Assembly: GCA_003225595.1 (NCBI GenBank)
Contig: QIAR01000021.1
Location: forward strand, 1 to 11,765
DNA: 11,765 nt
Direction of reading: 5' to 3'
From: Acidobacteriota bacterium
GTDB taxonomy: Bacteria > Acidobacteriota > Terriglobia > Terriglobales > Acidobacteriaceae
The notes under the pieces were generated by a model, which saw nothing but the letters and a program-made list of their open reading frames with translations, did no database searches and was not told the DNA's origin. Each line of letters begins with the position of its first letter. Within the stretch, counting starts at the first letter, position 1. A program made the translations under genes and the position numbers. Positions 7,489 to 11,765 of the stretch are shown here, one piece after another.

Positions 7489-7529
7489 TGGGATTTGGCG
7501 TAGAACCAGCGCCTTCTAGCGCGTTCGAA

Positions 7530-7541
7530 TTATCCGGATAA
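7530..7541. promoter_or_regulatory. 12-bp perfect palindrome upstream of larE
   Basis: TTATCCGGATAA is fully self-complementary and lies 74 nt before the larE ATG in the 213-bp lptD-larE gap. It could be a small operator. The rest of the gap (7403-7615) shows only weak hairpins and no gene. Confidence 0.25.
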
Positions 7542-7602
7542 CAACCCTGAGGCAAGCATCCTTGTTCCGTCTCCCGATCATCTCAGCCCCGCCGTATTAC
7601 CA

Positions 7603-7608
7603 TATCCT
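7603..7608 (+). promoter_or_regulatory. -10-like TATCCT close to the larE start
   Basis: TATCCT ends 7 nt before the larE ATG, in a pyrimidine-rich leader with no Shine-Dalgarno sequence. It fits TANNNT at near-leaderless spacing. This is weak by itself. Confidence 0.2.
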
Positions 7609-7615
7609 TTTCCTT

Positions 7616-8461
7616 ATGCCACCTATTGCTGTTGACCTCGCCTCCAAACGCGACGCCCTCGATGCCCGGCTCCGCACGCTCGGCCGCACGCTGATCGCTT
7701 ACTCCGGGGGTGTGGACTCTGCCTTCCTCGCCTGGGCTGCTCATCAGACGCTGGGCGACGACATGCTCGCCGTTATCGCCGACTCACCCAGCCTCGCCCG
7801 CACTCATCTGAACGATGCGATCGCTTTCGCGAAGGAATACGGGATCGCGCTGGAAATCATCTCCACCGCCGAACTCGAGCGCCCGGAATACGCTCACAAT
7901 GATGCCTCCCGCTGCTTCCACTGCAAGGACGAACTCTTCACCGTCATGGAAGACTTCGGCCGCACCTGCGGTTTCAACTCGATTGCTTACGGAGTGAACG
8001 TAGACGACCAGGGCGACTTCCGTCCTGGCCAGCAAGCCGCTCGCCAGCACAACATCTCCGCGCCGCTGCTCGAGGCCGGCCTGACTAAGCAGGAGATACG
8101 CGAGCTCGCGCACAACGCCGGTCTCCGCATCTGGGACAAGCCGGCCTCCGCGTGCCTTTCCTCACGTATCGAGTATGGACGCCCGGTCACACGCGAAGCG
8201 CTCAGCATCGTCGAAGAGGGTGAAGACGCGCTCCGCGCCCTCGGCTTCCGCCAGTTCCGGGTGCGCCATCACGGCGAGATCGTCCGCATCGAAATCGCAC
8301 AAAACGAACTCGCCCGAGCCCTGAATCCGGAGATGGCCGCCGAGTTCACGCGTATCTTCAAAGGCCTCGGCTTCAAGTTCGTTACTCTTGATCTGGAAGG
8401 CTTTCGCTCCGGTTCAATGAACTCGCTGCTGCCTCTGGAACAGCTCCGCCGCGGTGTCTAG
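7616..8461 (+). CDS. larE: ATP-dependent sacrificial sulfur transferase LarE
   Basis: A 281-residue PP-loop enzyme of normal family length. In the nickel-pincer cofactor pathway, LarE adenylates the pyridinium biscarboxylate intermediate and then donates sulfur from its own cysteine to make the thiocarboxylate. The PP-loop A-Y-S-G-G-V-D-S is at residues 28-35. The expected sacrificial cysteine sits in K-P-A-S-A-C-L-S-S-R (175-184), so Cys180. No cysteine follows it, which favours the single-Cys sacrificial type over the three-Cys [4Fe-4S] type. C100 and C103 lie in R-C-F-H-C-K. ATG 7616 is chosen over an in-frame TTG at 7562, because the family begins shortly before the PP-loop. larA, larB and larC are not in the window, so the client enzyme is unknown. 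Its third codon positions look more C-rich than those of lptD. It sits 50 nt upstream of the DsbA-like gene. Confidence 0.92.
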   Translation: MPPIAVDLASKRDALDARLRTLGRTLIAYSGGVDSAFLAWAAHQTLGDDMLAVIADSPSLARTHLNDAIAFAKEYGIALEIISTAELERPEYAHNDASRCFHCKDELFTVMEDFGRTCGFNSIAYGVNVDDQGDFRPGQQAARQHNISAPLLEAGLTKQEIRELAHNAGLRIWDKPASACLSSRIEYGRPVTREALSIVEEGEDALRALGFRQFRVRHHGEIVRIEIAQNELARALNPEMAAEFTRIFKGLGFKFVTLDLEGFRSGSMNSLLPLEQLRRGV

Positions 8462-8511
8462 ACCCACGCCAATCCACCACCGTGTGAGATAATCGATTTA
8501 TTACCTTCCAA

Positions 8512-9471
8512 ATGTTAAGGCGGTTTCTAGTGACCCTTTTGCGACGCTCTTTCCTTGTCCTCCTGCTCATCTGCCTCGGCTGCGCTGCTCAGTCCGCTCC
8601 ACCCGATACCGTGAAAGTAATCGAACGGCAGGTTCGCGGGTATTACAGCATCCCTGCCGGGGTTAAGATCCTCGTGGGACAGCTGAAACCGAGCGATTTC
8701 CCTAATTACGACGCCCTGACAATCACTTTCGATAATGGCGATAAGAAACAGGATTACGATTTCCTGCTTTCCAAGGACGGCAAGACTCTCATCCGCATGA
8801 CCAAGCTGGACCTCACGAAGGATCCCTATGCGGAGGTGATGAAGAAAATCGACGTTAAAGGCCGACCCACGCGCGGCAACAAAGATGCCAAAGTTATTAT
8901 CATCAACTACGACGATTTCCAGTGCCCTTTCTGCTCCCGCATGCACCAGACGCTCTTCCCCGAGATGCTGAAGGAATACTCTGATCGCGTCCTTTTCATC
9001 TACAAAGATTTCCCGCTAGTCGAAATCCATCCCTGGGCCACGCACGCTGCCGTTGATGCCAACTGTCTTGCAGCCCAGAACAATGATGCCTATTGGGATT
9101 TTGCCGATTACATGCACGCTAACCAGAAAGAGGTGAACAGCGCGAAAGGGCGGGAGGCGCAGTTTGCCGAGATTGACAAGCAGGCACTCCTGCTAGGCCA
9201 GAAGCATAACGTCGAGGTGGCTAGGCTGCAGTCCTGCGTCAAGACCCAGAACGCTGACGCGGTGAAGGCTTCCATGCGGGAAGCTGAGGGACTCGGTGTG
9301 AGTGCTACCCCGACCTTGTACGTCAATGGCGAGAAAATTGACGGGGCTCTTCCGATTGAAGATCTGCGCGCGGTTTTCGACCGTGCCTTGAAGCAGGCTG
9401 GAGTGCCAGCTCCCGACCATGCGAAAACGGCTTCTTCCGCTCCGCCAAGCGCGACTCCGCCAGCTAAGTGA
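8512..9471 (+). CDS. DsbA/thioredoxin-fold periplasmic thiol-disulfide protein
   Basis: A 319-residue exported protein. The N-terminus has arginines followed by a hydrophobic run (about 13-23) and ends at Cys24 (I-C-L-G-C-A-A-Q-S). This is either a poor lipobox or an ordinary signal peptide cut a few residues later. Residues about 30-115 form an extra domain of unknown role before the thioredoxin fold. The fold starts with V-I-I-I-N-Y-D-D-F-Q-C-P-F-C (128-141). C138-P-F-C141 is the redox pair, and the cis-proline loop is S-A-T-P-T-L-Y-V-N-G (264-273). C185 and C242 could form a structural disulfide. The tail (299-319) is Ala/Pro/Ser-rich. Family members oxidise or isomerise disulfides in exported proteins. 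ATG 8512 has no Shine-Dalgarno sequence; GTG 8530 (residue 7), preceded by AAGG, is an alternative that keeps a good signal peptide. The stop overlaps a GTG of the next frame. Confidence 0.88.
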   Translation: MLRRFLVTLLRRSFLVLLLICLGCAAQSAPPDTVKVIERQVRGYYSIPAGVKILVGQLKPSDFPNYDALTITFDNGDKKQDYDFLLSKDGKTLIRMTKLDLTKDPYAEVMKKIDVKGRPTRGNKDAKVIIINYDDFQCPFCSRMHQTLFPEMLKEYSDRVLFIYKDFPLVEIHPWATHAAVDANCLAAQNNDAYWDFADYMHANQKEVNSAKGREAQFAEIDKQALLLGQKHNVEVARLQSCVKTQNADAVKASMREAEGLGVSATPTLYVNGEKIDGALPIEDLRAVFDRALKQAGVPAPDHAKTASSAPPSATPPAK

Positions 9472-9510
9472 GTTGGCGAAGAACGGCCGGATCTGGGACA
9501 GCGATATTTT

Positions 9511-9516
9511 GGGGGA
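9511..9516 (+). promoter_or_regulatory. Ribosome binding site deciding the PpiC-like start
   Basis: GGGGGA lies 8 nt before the TTG at 9525 and is the strongest Shine-Dalgarno-like sequence in front of any start in the window. It supports TTG 9525 over the upstream GTG at 9468, which has none. Confidence 0.5.
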
Positions 9517-9524
9517 TTGCTCGA

Positions 9525-10586
9525 TTGAGACTGAATTCGCTGGTTGTTCGCGTGCTGCTGACTGGTGCTCTGCTGTTTGCGTTCGTTGCCTGTCAGTCCA
9601 AGCAGGGCAGCAGTGACGTCATGGCCTCGGTCGATGGCCGCAAGATCTACCGCTCTGATGTGGAGAAGTATTACCAGAACCAGACGGCCGGCTCTGACCG
9701 GCACCCCACGGCCGAACAGGCCACCACGGTTAAACTGGGTATCCTCAAAGAGCTTATTGAAAATGAAATCCTCATGCACCGCGCCGAGAAACTCGGACTG
9801 CTGGCCACGGACGAGGAAGTCGACCGCAAGCTCACGGAGATCAAGTCGCCTTATTCGCAGGAACAGTTCGATCAGAAGCTGAAGGAAAAGAAAATCACTC
9901 TCGACGATTTCAAACGCGATCTCCGCCGCTCGCTAACCGTCGAAAAGGTCCTCAACAAAGAGATCACCTCGAAAATCAACATCTCCGACCAGGACATTAG
10001 CGACTACTACAATGCGCACAAATCGGAATTTAACCTGATCGAACCCCAATACCATGTTGCGCAGATATGGGTCACCACTCAGCCCAATCCGCAAGTCCAC
10101 AATTTCCAGAACAGCAAAGCACAGAACGAGGCTGAAGCGCGCAAGAAAATCCAGATGCTGATGAACCGTCTCGATAGTGGCGACGATTTTGCCACCCTCG
10201 CCATGAACTTCTCCGAGGATACGGAGACTTCCAGCAATGGCGGAGACCTCGGATTTGCTCCCGAATCGTCATTGCGAAACACAGATCCTTTTACTCGGGA
10301 CGCGGTAATGAAGCTCAAGCCTGGTCAGTACAGTCCAATCATTACGGTGGCTAATCCCTCCTCCAAACAGGTCTTCGGCTTTCGAATCGTGAGACTCATC
10401 GCCAAAGAACCTGCCGGTCAGCGAGAATTGAGCGATCCGCGTGTGCAGCAGGGAATTCGCCAGCAACTCCGCGAACGCCGTGAACAACTCCTCAAGTCTG
10501 CTTACTATGAGGACCTGCGGGACCACGCCAAAGTCCAGAATTATTTTGCCGGGGACATCCTGAGGACTAATGGTAACGCAAAATAG
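9525..10586 (+). CDS. PpiC/SurA-like peptidyl-prolyl isomerase, probable lipoprotein
   Basis: A 353-residue exported chaperone or foldase from TTG 9525. The signal peptide M-R-L-N-S-L-V-V-R-V-L-L-T-G-A-L-L-F-A-F-V-A-C ends in a plausible lipobox with Cys23, so a membrane anchor is likely. Residues about 30-170 form a SurA-N-like helical chaperone region (V-D-G-R-K-I-Y, E-L-I-E-N-E-I-L, a Lys/Glu-rich middle). The parvulin domain runs about 174-292, with F-A-T-L-A-M-N-F-S-E-D (222-232), G-G-D-L-G-F (239-244) and L-K-P-G-Q-Y-S (264-270). A charged helix follows (about 300-335). Family members help outer-membrane proteins fold in the periplasm. A GTG at 9468 would add 19 residues and overlap the previous stop (GTGA), but it has no ribosome binding site and gives a worse signal peptide. 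It sits 53 nt after the DsbA-like gene, in a likely operon. Confidence 0.88.
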   Translation: MRLNSLVVRVLLTGALLFAFVACQSKQGSSDVMASVDGRKIYRSDVEKYYQNQTAGSDRHPTAEQATTVKLGILKELIENEILMHRAEKLGLLATDEEVDRKLTEIKSPYSQEQFDQKLKEKKITLDDFKRDLRRSLTVEKVLNKEITSKINISDQDISDYYNAHKSEFNLIEPQYHVAQIWVTTQPNPQVHNFQNSKAQNEAEARKKIQMLMNRLDSGDDFATLAMNFSEDTETSSNGGDLGFAPESSLRNTDPFTRDAVMKLKPGQYSPIITVANPSSKQVFGFRIVRLIAKEPAGQRELSDPRVQQGIRQQLRERREQLLKSAYYEDLRDHAKVQNYFAGDILRTNGNAK

Positions 10587-10625
10587 CAGGGGTCACGTAG
10601 GGACGGGCGCCCTCGCGGCACAAAC

Positions 10626-11123
10626 TCATTCCACGATCGCCAGCACATCTCCGGCATTCACGTTCACGCCAACCGTTGCCAGCACTTTCCGCACTATGCC
10701 TTTCTTGGGCGACTTGATTTCGTTCTGCATCTTCATCGCTTCGACAACGATGATGCCCTGTCCCTCATTGACCTCACTGTTTGCCGGCGCGAGCACGCGA
10801 ACAACTTTACCAGGCATAGGCGCAATCAGCTTTCTTGGCCCTTTGGCGTATCCGGCGCCATCTTTACGACTTTGCAATGATCGCGGATCCCGCAGCCCCG
10901 CCGCATAGCGCACGCTGCCGACGCATAGGAGCATGTCGGTGGCCGTACGCTCACGCTTGACTTCGTAAGTCTTGCCCTCAATCAGCAAAGAAAGCACGTC
11001 CGGGCGAGTCAGCACCGCATCGATCTGTACCTCACGAGCAACGAGTCGGCAGTGCCAGCCCTCATCCGCCCGCGTCAATTCTAGGTGGTAGCTCTTGCCA
11101 TCAATGGTGACGTCATAAAACAT
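10626..11123 (-). CDS. Biotin carboxyl carrier protein (biotin/lipoyl-attachment domain)
   Basis: A 165-residue subunit of a biotin-dependent carboxylase. The C-terminal half is a biotinyl domain: L-I-A-P-M-P-G-K-V-V (99-108), then V-E-A-M-K-M-Q-N-E (127-135), in which Lys131 is the biotinylated lysine. The carried carboxybiotin moves CO2 from the biotin carboxylase to the carboxyltransferase. The N-terminal 95 residues lack the Pro/Ala linker of E. coli AccB. Instead they have short beta-type segments (L-S-L-L-I-E-G-K-T-Y-E-V, ending near D-P-R at 79-81) that resemble the part preceding the biotinyl domain in propionyl/methylcrotonyl-CoA carboxylase alpha chains. ATG 11123 is preceded by GTGGTGG at short spacing. 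The gene follows the biotin carboxylase by 108 nt on the same strand and converges on the PpiC-like gene. The acyl-CoA substrate cannot be told here, so no acc or pcc symbol is given. Confidence 0.9.
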   Translation of the reverse strand: MFYDVTIDGKSYHLELTRADEGWHCRLVAREVQIDAVLTRPDVLSLLIEGKTYEVKRERTATDMLLCVGSVRYAAGLRDPRSLQSRKDGAGYAKGPRKLIAPMPGKVVRVLAPANSEVNEGQGIIVVEAMKMQNEIKSPKKGIVRKVLATVGVNVNAGDVLAIVE

Positions 11124-11132
11124 TAACCACCA

Positions 11133-11146
11133 CTTCTCGGTTCTCG
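11133..11146. repeat. Tandem heptamer TTCTCGG x2
   Basis: Two exact adjacent copies of TTCTCGG, with a third degenerate TTGTTAG after them. They lie just upstream of the biotin carrier start in the gap between the two carboxylase genes. The period matches that of the neighbouring array at 11189-11229. Confidence 0.5.
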
Positions 11147-11188
11147 GTTGTTAGTCGGATTGTCCCTCATCTGCGACGAATGTGAAAC

Positions 11189-11229
11189 GAAGCCAGAAGT
11201 TGTAGGCTGAAGGCTGAAGCCCGAAGCCA
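11189..11229. repeat. Degenerate heptamer array (GAAGNNN units)
   Basis: Six consecutive units read GAAGCCA, GAAGTTG, TAGGCT (one base short), GAAGGCT, GAAGCCC, GAAGCCA. The array ends 2 nt from the biotin carboxylase stop at 11232. It is noncoding on either strand as far as can be seen. Such 7-bp intergenic tandem repeats resemble the STRR heptamers described in cyanobacteria; the comparison is by period only. Confidence 0.55.
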
Positions 11230-11231
11230 CT

Positions 11232-11765
11232 TCATCTCAGCCCTTCCAACCGTCCGGCGCGCTTCCAATTCGAAGCTTTCTCCGCCGCTGCCCGAGCGCT
11301 ATTCGCAGATGCCCCGTTGTTCGATACGGCCGTTACCGGATCCAGCACGGCAAACAATGCCGCAGCGATGGCGGCCACTTCCGCGCCGTCACGGTCGCGC
11401 AGATCAAGCTTCACTTCGCGCGACAACAGCCGATCCAGATATCCTGTGTCCAACTTGCCCGCCTGAAAATCGGGATCGCGTAGAATCCGCCGGAATAAGG
11501 AAACATTTGTCTTTATCCCGCCGACGAAGTACTCATTCAAAGCACGGATCAGCCGTGCAATCGTCTGCGGACGATCCGTCCCATAGCCGATCAATTTAGC
11601 GATTAGCGGGTCGTAGTCAATCGACACGGTCCAGCCTTCGTACATGCCGCTGTCGTGGCGAATTCCCGGGCCCGAGGGCGCCAGAAGCAACGTGATCCTC
11701 CCCGGGCTCGGGAAATAATTGTTATCTGGATCCTCAGCATAGATGCGGCATTCGATCGCATGCCC
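11232..11765 (-). CDS. Biotin carboxylase subunit, C-terminal fragment
   Basis: The last 177 residues of an ATP-dependent biotin carboxylase; the gene continues beyond the right edge. The fragment opens with G-H-A-I-E-C-R-I-Y-A-E-D-P, followed by P-S-P-G-R-I, the family signature in the C-terminal lid region. Next come G-M-Y-E-G-W-T-V-S-I-D-Y-D-P-L-I-A-K-L-I and F-V-G-G-I-K-T-N. These belong to the domain that binds biotin and closes the ATP-grasp active site, where bicarbonate and ATP carboxylate the biotin. It ends W-K-R-A-G-R-L-E-G-L-R, an end seen more in acyl-CoA carboxylase alpha chains than in short AccC proteins. The stretch at about 138-165 is Ala/Ser/Asn-rich and looks like a variable linker. 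It is upstream of, and probably co-transcribed with, the biotin carrier gene. Confidence 0.93.
   Translation of the reverse strand, partial: GHAIECRIYAEDPDNNYFPSPGRITLLLAPSGPGIRHDSGMYEGWTVSIDYDPLIAKLIGYGTDRPQTIARLIRALNEYFVGGIKTNVSLFRRILRDPDFQAGKLDTGYLDRLLSREVKLDLRDRDGAEVAAIAAALFAVLDPVTAVSNNGASANSARAAAEKASNWKRAGRLEGLR

Noticed and set aside
7514..7536. TTCGAAT sequence resembling a tRNA T-loop
   Set aside because: The flanking five bases on each side do not pair, and no acceptor, D or anticodon arm is present around it.
9108..9779. 223-codon minus-strand frame across the DsbA-like/PpiC junction
   Set aside because: It overlaps two supported plus-strand genes, and the Ser/Arg-rich translation matches no family I recognise.
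10605..10612. GGGCGCCC between the convergent PpiC-like and biotin carrier genes as a terminator
   Set aside because: It is a palindrome without a loop, has no convincing extended stem, and is not followed by a T-run on either strand.
1..11765. CRISPR array, transposon or prophage, or a new defence system
   Set aside because: No regularly spaced repeats, transposase, integrase, terminal repeats or toxin/effector-like genes are seen. All the long gene space is explained by housekeeping and envelope families.

Overview
The window looks like ordinary chromosomal DNA of a diderm, LPS-making bacterium with fairly high GC. The gene set best fits Acidobacteriota (Terriglobia-like): an LptD with a W-D-C-C-G C-terminal motif, a long-tailed RDD membrane protein next to gltX, and a DsbA-like plus PpiC-like pair. 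The phylum is inferred from family resemblance, since no search could be run. There are nine protein genes and no rRNA, tRNA, CRISPR array, IS element or phage gene.

Layout. Positions 1-271 (minus) hold the first 90 codons of a RelA/SpoT-type (p)ppGpp enzyme cut by the window edge. Divergent to it is a TIGR01777-family SDR epimerase (464-1372, plus). Converging on that is a minus-strand pair: an RDD-domain membrane protein with a cysteine-rich N-terminus (4600-3143), then glutamyl-tRNA synthetase gltX (3025-1436). A 342-bp divergent intergenic region (4601-4942) with dyad and direct repeats separates the RDD gene from the plus-strand genes lptD (4943-7402), larE (7616-8461), a DsbA/thioredoxin-fold protein (8512-9471) and a PpiC/SurA-like lipoprotein (9525-10586). 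Converging from the right edge are two minus-strand biotin-carboxylase genes: the C-terminal part of a biotin carboxylase (11765-11232) and a separate biotin carrier protein (11123-10626). A short degenerate heptamer repeat lies between them.

How the genes fit together. The central theme is outer-membrane biogenesis. LptD is a disulfide-dependent LPS translocon. Downstream lie a periplasmic thiol-disulfide protein and a parvulin-type chaperone, both activities that LptD maturation needs in well-studied bacteria. The arrangement recalls the E. coli lptD-surA neighbourhood, but with a lone larE inserted. The least-explained gene is the RDD protein, with a CxxCxxxCxC N-terminus, about 340 residues of mostly low-complexity tail and a C-terminal three-helix RDD domain. 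Several starts (rel, gltX, larE) lack a Shine-Dalgarno sequence but have a -10-like hexamer 5-7 nt upstream, which would fit leaderless transcripts. No clearly new defence or mobile system is visible.
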